Source of the DNA: NORP309 sp964352735
Lineage (GTDB): Bacteria > Pseudomonadota > Gammaproteobacteria > Xanthomonadales > Marinicellaceae
Length of the DNA: 64,000 nt
Assembly: GCA_964352735.1 (NCBI GenBank)
Contig: CAYGTC010000005.1
Coordinates: 66,097-130,096 of the forward strand
Reading direction: 5' to 3'
Below the pieces are notes generated by a model, which ran no database searches, had not been told where the DNA came from, and saw only the letters and a list, made by a program, of their open reading frames with translations. Positions within the stretch are counted from its first letter, which is position 1; the number at the start of each line of letters is the position of its first letter. This document shows positions 26,110 through 34,630 of the stretch, piece by piece. The position numbers and the translations under genes are program-made.

Positions 26110-26210
26110 AAATCCCTTCTAACAAAATAATCACAACTTCATTATATTCCAACTCAACGAAACCAATTGAGAACATTTGTTAAATATCTCCAAGCAAAAA
26201 ATATTTTTTG
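26082..26210 (-). ncRNA. Candidate small RNA ending at the orphan terminator
   Basis: Read on the minus strand, the sequence before the terminator contains a second hairpin (CTCAA-TTGGTTTCG-TTGAG, about 26151-26173) and then an unstructured AT-rich stretch, the layout of many Hfq-type small RNAs. No firm promoter was identified; AT-rich hexamers near 26200 are possible, so the 5' end is a guess. The terminator is the only strong evidence. Confidence 0.3.
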
Positions 26211-26437
26211 AGTGATAGATATTTTTTTTGGTAAAACTGATGAGTAATCAACTGTGTTAATCTTAAAAAATATTTATACCCATGACTTGTAAGTTATTGA
26301 TTTCATTGAACCAGTATTTGTATTTCTTGTATGTGAAATCATTTTAAATAAAGTGTTCAAGTATTTGAAAATAAATAAAATAATTGTAAATTTTAAAAAT
26401 ATTACTTCCGATCTATTTTAAATACTTTTTTTGATAG

Positions 26438-26443
26438 TATAAT
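26438..26443 (+). promoter_or_regulatory. Probable -10 element upstream of the SPFH gene
   Basis: A perfect TATAAT lies in a very AT-rich region about 115 bases before the ATG at 26557. No good -35 is seen at the right distance. The transcribed leader contains a small palindrome, TTCATG-ATA-CATGAA (about 26489-26503). Confidence 0.35.
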
Positions 26444-26556
26444 GTTTGAAGTTGATAAATATGAAGGCATGTCAGTACCAGTGAGGTTTCATGATACATG
26501 AATCATTCGTTGACTGAATTATTTATCTCAATCTACAATTGAAAGAGGAGTTTTTT

Positions 26557-27675
26557 ATGGGTTTATTTGACAAACTATTTGCTGAATTGGTTGATATCAT
26601 TGAGTGGACTGATGATACCAATAATACTTTGGTTTACCGTTTCCCTCGTTATGGTAATGAAATTAAAAATGGTGCCATGTTAACAGTCAGAGAAGGACAG
26701 GTGGCTGTTTTGGTTAATGAGGGAGAAGTTGCAGATATCTATGAACCAGGTTTGTATAAATTAGAAACTGCCAATATGCCAATTTTGTCAACTTTACAAG
26801 GCTGGACCTATGGCTTTGAAAGCCCTTTTAAGGCTGAAGTTTACTTCTTTAATACCACACAGTTTACCGATATGAAATGGGGCTTGCGCAATCCTTTAAT
26901 CATGCGCGATACAGAATTTGGTATGGTTAGGCTCAGAGCTTTTGGTTCTTATGCTTTCAAAATAAGTAACGTTAAAACTTTGTTGACTGAAATTGTTGGC
27001 ACTGATGGTCATTTTACGGTTGAAGAAATTTCTGAACAATTAAGGAATTTATTGGTGACTGGTTTTGCCAATGTTGTGGCAAATTCTGGTATCTCTATCC
27101 TTGATTTGGCTGGCAATTATGGAAAATTGGGTAATGTTTTGACTGGCCAATTGACGTCGGACTTTGAAAATTTTGGCTTATCATTGACTAAATTATTGGT
27201 AGAAAATATTTCATTACCAGAAGCGGTAGAGAAAGCTTTAGATGAAAGATCGTCAATGGGAGCAATAGGCAATTTAGATAATTTCACCAAATTTCAGGCT
27301 GCACAATCGATGCGTGATGCTGCTCAAAATCCGAGTGGAGACGCCGGTGCAGGAATTGGCATGGGTATGGGTTTTGCCATGGCTCAATCATTTGGTGAGG
27401 CTTTGTCTAATAATCAGCAAACGAATAAGAATAACAATACTGGACAGGAAGCGCCACCACCAATTCCTGAGATTGAACATTATTATATTGTTTCCAATGG
27501 GCAAAAAGCAGGACCATTCAATCTTGCTGCGATTGCTGAACAGATTAAAAGTGGGGGTATTAATGCTGATACATTGGTATGGAAAGCTGGTATGTCTGAT
27601 TGGCAAGCCGCCAGTGAAATTCGTACCATTGCAGGCTTGTTGAATAGTGAACCGCCACCAATACCAGGTTCATAA
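26557..27675 (+). CDS. SPFH/virion-core-type protein with C-terminal GYF_2 domain
   Basis: A 372-residue protein of the COG4260 stomatin/prohibitin-like group (B. subtilis YdjI is a member). It starts MGLFDKLFAELVDIIEW; an earlier TTG is rejected because GAGGAG lies 6 bases before this ATG. The SPFH domain spans about residues 20-240 (MLTVREGQVAVLVNEGE, GLYKLETANMPILSTLQGW). A Gly/Met-rich linker follows, then a GYF_2 domain at about 312-362 (YYIVSNGQKAGPF, LVWKAGMSDWQAA) in place of the zinc ribbon usual in this family. GYF_2 domains bind proline-rich or partner proteins. It forms an operon with the zinc-ribbon membrane protein 12 bases downstream. Confidence 0.85.
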   Translation: MGLFDKLFAELVDIIEWTDDTNNTLVYRFPRYGNEIKNGAMLTVREGQVAVLVNEGEVADIYEPGLYKLETANMPILSTLQGWTYGFESPFKAEVYFFNTTQFTDMKWGLRNPLIMRDTEFGMVRLRAFGSYAFKISNVKTLLTEIVGTDGHFTVEEISEQLRNLLVTGFANVVANSGISILDLAGNYGKLGNVLTGQLTSDFENFGLSLTKLLVENISLPEAVEKALDERSSMGAIGNLDNFTKFQAAQSMRDAAQNPSGDAGAGIGMGMGFAMAQSFGEALSNNQQTNKNNNTGQEAPPPIPEIEHYYIVSNGQKAGPFNLAAIAEQIKSGGINADTLVWKAGMSDWQAASEIRTIAGLLNSEPPPIPGS

Positions 27676-27687
27676 AATTCAGTATTC

Positions 27688-28791
27688 ATGTCTGATAGCC
27701 ATTTTACTGAAAAAAAGCCTGTTGAACACGTTCAATTCATCTGTAAACAATGTGGCTTCGAATTAGATCATGAGATTGGTCACCATTCTTTGGTGTGCCA
27801 GTCTTGTGGAGAAGTGGAGCCGATTGAATCAAGGGATTTTAATATTTTCCATGCCAATCCGTACGAATCTACAGTATTAAATCTGATTCGTGAAGAGCCA
27901 GGAGAAGTCCATCATCATGTGCGTTGTGATACTTGTGGTGCTGGGTTTGATATGCAAAAAGACACGCATGCGGATGAATGTCCTTACTGCGGCAGTAATA
28001 TTGTTGTACCCGTTGGTTTGCAAAGACAGTTGGAACCAGATGCGGTCCTACCATTTAAAATCAAATTTGAACAGGCCAATGAATCTTTCAGGAAATGGAT
28101 CAATGGCCTGTGGTTTGCTCCCAATGCCCTAAAGAGACAGGCCATGCGTGAGCATCCCATCCAAGGGACTTATATTCCTTATTGGGGCTTTGATGCTGAT
28201 ACTTACAGTCGTTATACCGGACAAAGAGGTACCAACTACACGACTACTGTAACAGTTAGGGTGAATGGAAAGACTGAGACACGAGTGGTGACAAAAATAC
28301 GTTGGCGATCGGTGAGTGGACATGTCAGTCATGAATTTGACAATGTTTTGGTACCTGCCAGTGAGTTATTATCACAAAAGTTGACTGGATCGATGAAAAA
28401 CTGGGATTTGTCAGATTCTCAGGTGTATAAAGATGAATTCTTGAGTGGCTATAGGTCAGAACTGTATCAAGTTGGATTGCCCAGAGGTTATGAGTATTCT
28501 AAGCAGATCATGGTCAATTTTATTCGTCGACTTGTTCGCCGTGACATTGGTGGTGATCATCAAAGAATCAATTCATTAGATACACGATATGAAAGGGTTG
28601 GTTATAAATTAATGCTGATGCCTTTATGGGTTTCTGCTTTTTTATACAACAAAAAATCTTATCAATTCATCATCAACGGACAGACTGGAGAAGTGAAGGG
28701 CGAGCGACCATACAGCTGGGTAAAAATCACGGCATTGGTCTTGACTATTATATCCATTGGCGGATTATTTTACTTTTTTCACAATAAATGA
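27688..28791 (+). CDS. Zinc-ribbon membrane protein, YdjG-like
   Basis: A 367-residue protein with two TFIIB-like zinc ribbons: CKQCGFELD-x-CQSCGE (residues 19-40) and CDTCGAGFD-x-CPYCGSN (about 81-102). A conserved domain of about 230 residues follows, containing YIPYWGFDADTYSRYTGQRG and the FDNVLVPAS motif. A single C-terminal membrane segment ends it (ALVLTIISIGGLFYFF). In B. subtilis similar proteins (YdjG/YdjH) sit with the SPFH protein YdjI and a PspA homologue in an envelope-stress system. Here no PspA gene is adjacent. It lies 12 bases after the SPFH gene. Confidence 0.82.
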   Translation: MSDSHFTEKKPVEHVQFICKQCGFELDHEIGHHSLVCQSCGEVEPIESRDFNIFHANPYESTVLNLIREEPGEVHHHVRCDTCGAGFDMQKDTHADECPYCGSNIVVPVGLQRQLEPDAVLPFKIKFEQANESFRKWINGLWFAPNALKRQAMREHPIQGTYIPYWGFDADTYSRYTGQRGTNYTTTVTVRVNGKTETRVVTKIRWRSVSGHVSHEFDNVLVPASELLSQKLTGSMKNWDLSDSQVYKDEFLSGYRSELYQVGLPRGYEYSKQIMVNFIRRLVRRDIGGDHQRINSLDTRYERVGYKLMLMPLWVSAFLYNKKSYQFIINGQTGEVKGERPYSWVKITALVLTIISIGGLFYFFHNK

Positions 28792-28840
28792 TCTTTTTAC
28801 TTTGTTGGTGTGAAATGAAGTAGAAAATAGGAGGCTTTTT

Positions 28841-28909
28841 GTGCCTGTTGAAATTAGCAATGATTTTGAGTGCTTGAATAAGGCAACTGACGTCCATGTC
28901 AGTCTATAA
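28841..28909 (+). CDS. Possible very short reading frame (22 codons)
   Basis: A perfect AGGAGG, a 6-base spacer, a GTG start and 22 sense codons ending in TAA, starting 50 bases after the zinc-ribbon protein gene. The peptide would begin MPVEISNDFECLNKATD. The ribosome site is better than that of most genes in the window, but nothing else supports expression. Confidence 0.2.
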   Translation: MPVEISNDFECLNKATDVHVSL

Positions 28910-28929
28910 ATAATTATGAAAGTACCTTA

Positions 28930-29589
28930 TTAATTCTTTGGTTTGATTTTGCCCATTTTGATTTCATTTGCTGGTAAATACTCATTGAGATAATAACTGA
29001 GTGTTTTTGGAATGGTTGCATTATCAATTCTCAAAGAAAGGTTTTCAAGCCCATTAGGGTTGCTGCCAAATCTTCCAGCAAAGCCACCTGCAGTGATAAG
29101 CACATGTCGACTGGACAACGCTTTAATTCCTCTTAGGTGTGAACCAGTAAATTTGAGACTTCTTCGCCATTTTTCACGTCTTTGTAAAATGGTATAATCA
29201 TTATATTCAGACTTCAATGTATCGTGTCTCTGTTTGACCAAACGCAACTCTTGTGCTGTTAGTTTTTTATCAAATTTAGCAGCGATTTCCTCACTGTTTT
29301 CGACTGGGTTATTCAACAGTTTTAGCCAAGCATAACCATTGACCCAGTCTTTTTTCTCGAAATACATCAATGAAATGATATATTTTGACATGTCATTACC
29401 AAATTCAACTGAGTTTTTGAGGTGGCCAAGTGCTACATTATGAAAACCATCTTGATAAGACTCAAGGGCTCTGTTTTGTAAAATCTGATCTGGTGGTACA
29501 AATTGACCCATGTAATTAAATTTCAATCCAATATCAGAGGATGCTGCAAATGACGTTGTTAACATAAATGCCAATAATGTTTTTTTCAT
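28930..29589 (-). CDS. Secreted Sel1/TPR-like protein, paralogue 1
   Basis: A 219-residue protein with a signal peptide (KKTLLAFMLTTSFAASS). It begins the mature part DIGLKFNYMGQFVPPDQIL and has a short helical repeat region (ALGHLKNSVEFGNDMSKYIISLMYFEKKDWVNGYAW) like Sel1/TPR repeats. A basic segment (QRREKWRRSLKFTGSHLRG) and a variable C-terminus follow. It is a clear paralogue of the gene at 29819-30526. No function is known to me. The tandem pair lies downstream of, and on the same strand as, a sigma/anti-sigma pair. Confidence 0.65.
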   Translation of the reverse strand: MKKTLLAFMLTTSFAASSDIGLKFNYMGQFVPPDQILQNRALESYQDGFHNVALGHLKNSVEFGNDMSKYIISLMYFEKKDWVNGYAWLKLLNNPVENSEEIAAKFDKKLTAQELRLVKQRHDTLKSEYNDYTILQRREKWRRSLKFTGSHLRGIKALSSRHVLITAGGFAGRFGSNPNGLENLSLRIDNATIPKTLSYYLNEYLPANEIKMGKIKPKN

Positions 29590-29658
29590 AATGATACCTA
29601 TTTTTTTAAATATTAATGATGGTTTTTCTACTAAGGATTAACTTTAAAGTCTTTCTTA

Positions 29659-29816
29659 GAGGCCTCTGTATAAGTCTGGGTCTTTGGAAAAAAGAATTAA
29701 AAAGCTCAAGTTCAAAGCAACGAACGCGAGTAATAGCAGGCTATTGGTGAGTTTCTAACGCAGAAATTGAGTTTTTCAAATTTTTTTACATGATTCATGA
29801 TTTATGCAGAGGTCTT
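29659..29816. mobile_element. Miniature inverted-repeat element, single copy (family C)
   Basis: The ends GAGGCCTCTGTATAAGTC and, on the other strand, AAGACCTCTGCATAAATC are inverted repeats matching at 14 of 18 positions. The interior is itself partly palindromic (AAAAAGCTCAAGTTC against GAAATTGAGTTTTTC) around a GCAGGCTATTGGTGAG core. It sits between the two secreted paralogues and abuts the stop codon of the second. The ends resemble those of family B (GAGACCTCAGTATAAC). No coding capacity. Confidence 0.55.
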
Positions 29817-29818
29817 TA

Positions 29819-30526
29819 TTAATCAGTTTTTTCTTTGATTTCGCCTAAATTCACTTCACCTTGAGGCAAATATTCATATACATATTCGTATACATTTTTT
29901 CTCAAGCCCATAGTATTGGTAAAAGATGATGAGTTACTTGTACCGTTGATATCAGCAAAAACACTGCCAGATGCATTATTTGTTACTTTACCGGCATTGG
30001 CCAAATGTCCAACATGGTTACCAGGGTTAACGCTTAAGTTCTTTTGATCTATGGATTTAAAGCCTGAAATGTGTGATCCTGTAAATTTAATACTTTTTTG
30101 CCATTTATGCCTTCTTTGATATACGGCAAGATCATTGTATTCTAATTTAAGATCCTTTAATCTCAGATTGGCTAGATTTAACTCCTGTGGGGTTAAGGCT
30201 TTGTCTAGTCTTGCCAATATTTCATTACTCTGTTCAACTGGTTCTTTAATCAATTTAAGCCATGCATGTGCACTGGTCCAATTTTTCTCTTGAAAATATT
30301 GCATGGCAATTAAATATTTAGACATGTCATTGCCAAATTTCGCGGATCTTTTAAAGTGTTTAATTGCTCTATCTTTATAGCCATCTTTATAATATTCGAT
30401 GCCTCTGTCCTGTAATATTTTGCCTGGTGGGATGAATTCTCCACTGTGGGTGAATTTCAATCCAATATCGGCATTTGCAGTCATCGATAAAGAAACTGAT
30501 AATAGTAATGTGATCAATTTTTTCAT
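29819..30526 (-). CDS. Secreted Sel1/TPR-like protein, paralogue 2
   Basis: A 235-residue protein with a signal peptide (KKLITLLLSVSLSMTANA). The mature start DIGLKFTHSGEFIPPGKIL and the repeat region (AIKHFKRSAKFGNDMSKYLIAMQYFQEKNWTSAHAW) align with the gene at 28930-29589 over the first 160 residues. The two diverge beyond KFTGSH. GGAGAA precedes the ATG. The pair looks like a tandem duplication, later separated by a miniature element. Function unknown. Confidence 0.68.
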   Translation of the reverse strand: MKKLITLLLSVSLSMTANADIGLKFTHSGEFIPPGKILQDRGIEYYKDGYKDRAIKHFKRSAKFGNDMSKYLIAMQYFQEKNWTSAHAWLKLIKEPVEQSNEILARLDKALTPQELNLANLRLKDLKLEYNDLAVYQRRHKWQKSIKFTGSHISGFKSIDQKNLSVNPGNHVGHLANAGKVTNNASGSVFADINGTSNSSSFTNTMGLRKNVYEYVYEYLPQGEVNLGEIKEKTD

Positions 30527-30753
30527 GATATTCTCCTTCTTAGAATATTTAATAATTTAGCATATTAAAAAGATATTATCAACTAATACTTTCGTACGTG
30601 TGAGATTTTTAATGGGTTTTGATATCAATCACATCCATTTTTTAACCGAATAGAAGGCGAATTTAATCTCTAGACGTTAAGTAATAATGTGCAAAATCAT
30701 GAATAAAAATAATTTTTTATATGTCAACATGGCTATGTTGATGTTTTTTGATA

Positions 30754-31506
30754 TTATTGAGATGAAAGTAATGCACGGTAATCACTAAAATCATGATCAG
30801 GGTGATCCTTCATTAATTGATCTAATAATGACAAAGCGCGTTTTTTTTGATTGTTGTTAATCAACAGATTCAATTGCGACAATTTTGTTGGTAATTCATT
30901 ATGATTTATAACAGTGTCATTTAAACGCGATTTGCTCAGTTGTGATGCCGTTCTTTTTATTTCTTTATTGCTGTCTTGTTGCTCACTTAAGGTTTGAGGT
31001 GAAGAGAGTGTTTGTGTGGATTCATGGCCCATGGTTTTTTGTTCTTCAAGATTATTCTGTATCATGTCAAACTCAGCAACAGGTTCAAGACTCGATTCAG
31101 AACTGAAGTTTTGCTGTTTTATGGGCGCTATAGGCTTAGATGGCGTAGAATAATTCAATTCAGTATCGATGTCTGATGGTTGTTCTTGTCCTGACACTTC
31201 AGATAGTGGATCATGTGCATTTGGAGCAATGGGCTTTGAATGTATGGCGTCTGTGGGGCTTTTTTTCTGCAAAACAGGTTTGACAGCTGTATGGTCGTAC
31301 TGAATATTGATGAGCAGCGAAAAACTCAGAAACAAAACTGCAGCTGTGGACAGACTAAAGAGCCATTTTTTATTGTTTTTTTGTTTGGGAAGGCAAGTTT
31401 TTTGTGCCTGAGTCATAATTAAATCATCTAAGTTTTTTGGTGGCTTTTCCGTAGTGTTTTGATGATAGATTTGTTCAATCTCGTTGTTAGTATGACCTTT
31501 GTTCAT
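30754..31506 (-). CDS. Probable membrane anti-sigma factor, second pair
   Basis: A 250-residue protein with a short cytoplasmic N-terminus (about 45 residues, IEQIYHQNTTEKPPKNLDDL), one membrane segment at about 47-66 (LFSLSTAAVLFLSFSLLINI), a long Ser/Gln/Pro-rich low-complexity extracytoplasmic part, and a C-terminal helical segment. The start overlaps the sigma gene's stop by 4 bases. The assignment as an anti-sigma factor rests on this coupling and on topology. No zinc-binding His-Cys motif is present. Confidence 0.55.
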   Translation of the reverse strand: MNKGHTNNEIEQIYHQNTTEKPPKNLDDLIMTQAQKTCLPKQKNNKKWLFSLSTAAVLFLSFSLLINIQYDHTAVKPVLQKKSPTDAIHSKPIAPNAHDPLSEVSGQEQPSDIDTELNYSTPSKPIAPIKQQNFSSESSLEPVAEFDMIQNNLEEQKTMGHESTQTLSSPQTLSEQQDSNKEIKRTASQLSKSRLNDTVINHNELPTKLSQLNLLINNNQKKRALSLLDQLMKDHPDHDFSDYRALLSSQ

Positions 31507-32072
31507 TTGAGATCCTCTAAACTGGTTCGTAATTTTTGAATGGCGTAGCGGTAACGACTTTTGATTTTTTCTATCCCTTCGTCCATCATATTGGCAATTT
31601 GAGGCAATGTCAGTGATGCTTCTTGATGTAATAAAAATACTTCTCTTTGTGCGAAGGGTAAATCTTTGATGGCTTTTTTAAGGCGTTTTCCAAGTTTTTT
31701 AGTGAGTAATTCATCTTCAGGATTCCAGTTAATGACACCCTGTGATTGTTGGTGTTCTTTACTGTCGTGATCTATATTGTGTTCGAATGCAGAATTTTCC
31801 AGATGATTTCTGCGGTACCAATCAACCAATCGATGGTGTGCTAAAGTAAAAAGCCAAGCGGTGAAGGGTGCTGAATTTTTATAGCGTTTTTTACTGTTAA
31901 TGACCTTAAGCCACAGATCTTGGAATAATTCCTGTGCAATGTTTTCATTGCTGACATGACGTAAATAATAACGATACATTGAATTTTTGTGCCGTTTATA
32001 GAGTACATTAAATGCTTGTGCATCATGCTGGCAAAATGCAGTCATCAATTGTTCATCAGTCTGTTTATTCAT
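31503..32072 (-). CDS. ECF-type RNA polymerase sigma factor, second pair
   Basis: A sigma-70 factor of about 189 residues. Region 2 is FNVLYKRHKNSMYRYYLRH, then ENIAQELFQDLWLKVI, then FTAWLFTLAHHRLVDWYRR. Region 4 is LPFAQREVFLLHQEASLTLPQIANM with a helix-turn-helix to SRYRYAIQKLR. I place the start at the ATG at 32072 (MNKQTDEQLMTAF), where homologues begin; a GTG at 32186 would add a 38-residue tail without a ribosome site. It is followed at ATGA overlap by a membrane protein that is probably its anti-sigma factor. The regulon is unknown; the two secreted paralogues downstream on the same strand are candidates. Confidence 0.85.
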   Translation of the reverse strand: MNKQTDEQLMTAFCQHDAQAFNVLYKRHKNSMYRYYLRHVSNENIAQELFQDLWLKVINSKKRYKNSAPFTAWLFTLAHHRLVDWYRRNHLENSAFEHNIDHDSKEHQQSQGVINWNPEDELLTKKLGKRLKKAIKDLPFAQREVFLLHQEASLTLPQIANMMDEGIEKIKSRYRYAIQKLRTSLEDLK

Positions 32073-32254
32073 TGATATTTGCGCTGGATCATGTGATGGT
32101 ATTCTACAATATTGTGAAGCTGATCGTTGAGGTATTTTGATCAGAGTGTGATTGAGCTTGTGGTTTATGGTATCGTTTAATTGCACAAATTATGGTCTTA
32201 ATTGAACTTAATCATTCAATCGTATATGTCCATAAAAAGGGTTTTTTATATTGT

Positions 32255-32425
32255 GAGATGTCAGTATAACCATGATGACAAATAAAAATGATTAAATCAA
32301 CCAGCTTTTTGTTGCTAATCTTTCCAATAGTTGGCAACAGACTGAGATTTGCACCTCAAGTGAAAATTCGTTGCATAAAATTTTTATCTATTTGTTCTTT
32401 TGTCATATAGTTATACTGAGGTCTC
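32255..32425. mobile_element. Miniature inverted-repeat element, family B, copy 2, with 5-bp duplication
   Basis: The ends GAGATGTCAGTATAAC and, on the other strand, GAGACCTCAGTATAAC are inverted repeats matching at 14 of 16 positions. The element is flanked by the direct repeat ATTGT (32250-32254 and 32426-32430), which looks like a target-site duplication. In opposite orientation it aligns with 20311-20433. No coding capacity. Confidence 0.75.
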
Positions 32426-32443
32426 ATTGTAATCAATTGGAAA

Positions 32444-32749
32444 TCAAGCAAGAACCAAATAAACCATGAAGAAGTCAATGACATACAGTACTAAGTATAT
32501 ATTGATGGCTTTTTGGTAAGATTGTATGGTTTTTGGGTTTTGCTGTTGTTTTTTAAAGCTGTATAACCATACGACTTCTAACAGTTGAACAAAAACCAAG
32601 AGGAGAATAAATACCGATGAGAAAATTCCCAGTATTTTTGACCAAGAGGCATCCGGAAAACTGTATGCAATCAATGCTGAAATATTGCAAATAACGATTA
32701 AAGCGATCAGGGCAATTCTTAATGGAGTAAAAGCAGATTGTGAAGACAT
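32444..32749 (-). CDS. Small multi-pass membrane protein
   Basis: A 101-residue, very hydrophobic protein with three membrane segments (IALIALIVICNISALIAYSF, FSSVFILLLVFVQLLEVVWL, YLVLYVIDFFMVYLVLA) separated by a short Lys/Gln-rich loop. I do not recognise a family. It lies 84 bases downstream of the ABC exporter gene on the same strand and may be transcribed with it. Confidence 0.5.
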   Translation of the reverse strand: MSSQSAFTPLRIALIALIVICNISALIAYSFPDASWSKILGIFSSVFILLLVFVQLLEVVWLYSFKKQQQNPKTIQSYQKAINIYLVLYVIDFFMVYLVLA

Positions 32750-32833
32750 AAATTCATTCAGATGAAAAATATGATTTTAACAGTTTGCCGATCAACAAAC
32801 CAGTGCAGCAAGCATGATTTATAGTAAAATGAT

Positions 32834-34630
32834 CTATCTATTTGAGTGGGCTTCTTCGCTGTGCCCAGTTTGAATATTCCATAATTTATGGTACATTCCA
32901 CTGTGCTTTAGCAATGACTTATGGTTGCCTGACTCTATGATCCTTCCCTGATCAAAAACATGAATATCGCGTGCGCTAACTATGGTAGATAATCGATGTG
33001 CAATGACCAATAAAGTACGGTCTTTGGCGATCTTTTTCATTGATTTTTGAATAGCTGACTCAGTTTCGTTATCAACCGCTGAGGTTGCTTCATCAAGTAT
33101 AAGGATAGGCGGGTCTTTTAAAATGGCCCGGGCCAATGAAATGCGTTGTCTCTGACCTCCTGATAATTTCATACCGCGTTCACCAACCATCGTTTCATAT
33201 CCATCAGGCAGTTTTTCAATAAATTCGTGTGCTTCAGCTAATTGTGCAGCATCAATGATGGACTCGGTAGTTGCTTGATCTTTTCCATAGGCAATGTTTT
33301 CTCGAATACTGCCGTCAAAAAGAAAAATATCTTGTGAAACCAAACCGATGGACTGTCTTAAGTCATTGATTTTTAGATCGGCTATATCGGTATTTTCAAT
33401 GGTGATCTGACCTGATTTTGGGCTATAAAAACGCAGCAATAGTTTCATTAATGTACTTTTTCCTGATCCAGTTTGGCCGATAAATGCGGTCATTGAAGCA
33501 CGTTTAATGTGTAAGTTGATTTCAGATAGAACTTCTGGACCATTGTCAGTATAAGAAAAACTGAGGTCTTTGACATGGATGTCTTTAGTCATGTCAGTTG
33601 TCATGGTTTCAGGTTTATCATTGATTTTGATGGGTTGTTCTAGCAAATCCAATATGCGCCGAACCGAAGCCATCGCGCGCTCATACAAATCCATGGTGAC
33701 CGCCAGAGATGTAAATGGCCACAGTAGTCTCTGAGTTAAAAATACCAGCATACCATATGAACCTACCGAAATGATGCCATCTAAAGCATCAAAACCGCCG
33801 ATGATAAAAGTTGCCAAAAAGCCACTGAGGATTGCCATTCTAATGATTGGTGTAAAAGCTGCACTGACTTTGATTGCCTCTTCATTGGCTTTAAGATAAT
33901 CCGAACTTAATGTGGCCAGGTGTTGTAACTCTTTGTCCTCGCGGGTAAAGCTTTTAATGGTAGCAATGCCCATGATTTTATTGCTGATAGCGGTTGCCAA
34001 AATTCCAGCGTGTTTTCTGACGGCATCATATTTGGGTTGTGCTTTTCTTTGAAAAAAGAAAGCGCCAAAGATAATTAATGGGATGGGAAGAAATGCAAAT
34101 AAAGCAATTTTTGTAGAGATATAAAAAAATACGGTGCCAACGCCAATCACTGAAACCAGTACTTGAATCATATCATTGGCTCCAACATTAAGAAATCGTT
34201 CGAGTTGATTGACATCATCATTCATGATAGATGTCAGATTACCACTGGTTTGGTTTTCAAAAAAAGCCATGTCCATATTTTGCATATGGTTGTACGTGTC
34301 TTTTCGCATGGAGTGTTGTAAGGATTGTGCTAAATTTCTCCACAATACAGCATATAAAAATTGAAAAATAGATTCGCCCAGCCAAATAAAAAATGTCATT
34401 ATTGCCAATACAATTAACTGAGATTTTGGTTCTGTAAAGCCAAAATGTGATAAAAATGATTCTTGTTGACTGACCACAACATCAATAGCAATGCCAATTA
34501 ATATTTCTGGTGCGATATCAAAAACTTTATTCACCACTGAACAAAAGCTTGCTAATACAATTTTTATGCGTTGTCCTTTGGCATATTTAAGCAATCTGAT
34601 GATGGGCTTTTGCTGGGAATGAAGCTTCAT
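32834..34630 (-). CDS. ABC exporter, fused membrane and ATPase domains
   Basis: A 598-residue half-transporter of the MsbA/multidrug type. Six membrane helices lie in about residues 20-310. The ATPase domain follows, with Walker A GQTGSGKST, Q-loop VSQDIF, signature LSGGQRQRISLARAIL, Walker B ILILDEATSAVD and switch His in VIAHRLST. It should act as a homodimer in the inner membrane; the substrate cannot be told. It overlaps by 4 bases (ATGA) the DUF3301 gene upstream. Confidence 0.88.
   Translation of the reverse strand: MKLHSQQKPIIRLLKYAKGQRIKIVLASFCSVVNKVFDIAPEILIGIAIDVVVSQQESFLSHFGFTEPKSQLIVLAIMTFFIWLGESIFQFLYAVLWRNLAQSLQHSMRKDTYNHMQNMDMAFFENQTSGNLTSIMNDDVNQLERFLNVGANDMIQVLVSVIGVGTVFFYISTKIALFAFLPIPLIIFGAFFFQRKAQPKYDAVRKHAGILATAISNKIMGIATIKSFTREDKELQHLATLSSDYLKANEEAIKVSAAFTPIIRMAILSGFLATFIIGGFDALDGIISVGSYGMLVFLTQRLLWPFTSLAVTMDLYERAMASVRRILDLLEQPIKINDKPETMTTDMTKDIHVKDLSFSYTDNGPEVLSEINLHIKRASMTAFIGQTGSGKSTLMKLLLRFYSPKSGQITIENTDIADLKINDLRQSIGLVSQDIFLFDGSIRENIAYGKDQATTESIIDAAQLAEAHEFIEKLPDGYETMVGERGMKLSGGQRQRISLARAILKDPPILILDEATSAVDNETESAIQKSMKKIAKDRTLLVIAHRLSTIVSARDIHVFDQGRIIESGNHKSLLKHSGMYHKLWNIQTGHSEEAHSNR

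Larger units (their letters stand above)
25681..26556. other. 876-base intergenic region with terminator, miniature element and possible small RNA
   Basis: No protein gene is seen. In order it contains the tamAB terminator, a family A miniature element (25891-26008), a leftward rho-independent terminator with no gene in front of it (26082-26109), a strongly AT-rich stretch, and the probable promoter and leader of the SPFH gene. Confidence 0.6.

Noticed and set aside
30711..30745. A hairpin (CAACAT-GGCT-ATGTTG) with a T-rich flank after the second anti-sigma gene, similar to one end of the family B element
   Set aside because: The similarity covers only about 15 bases and the T-run is on the wrong side for the minus-strand gene, so I call it neither an element nor a terminator.
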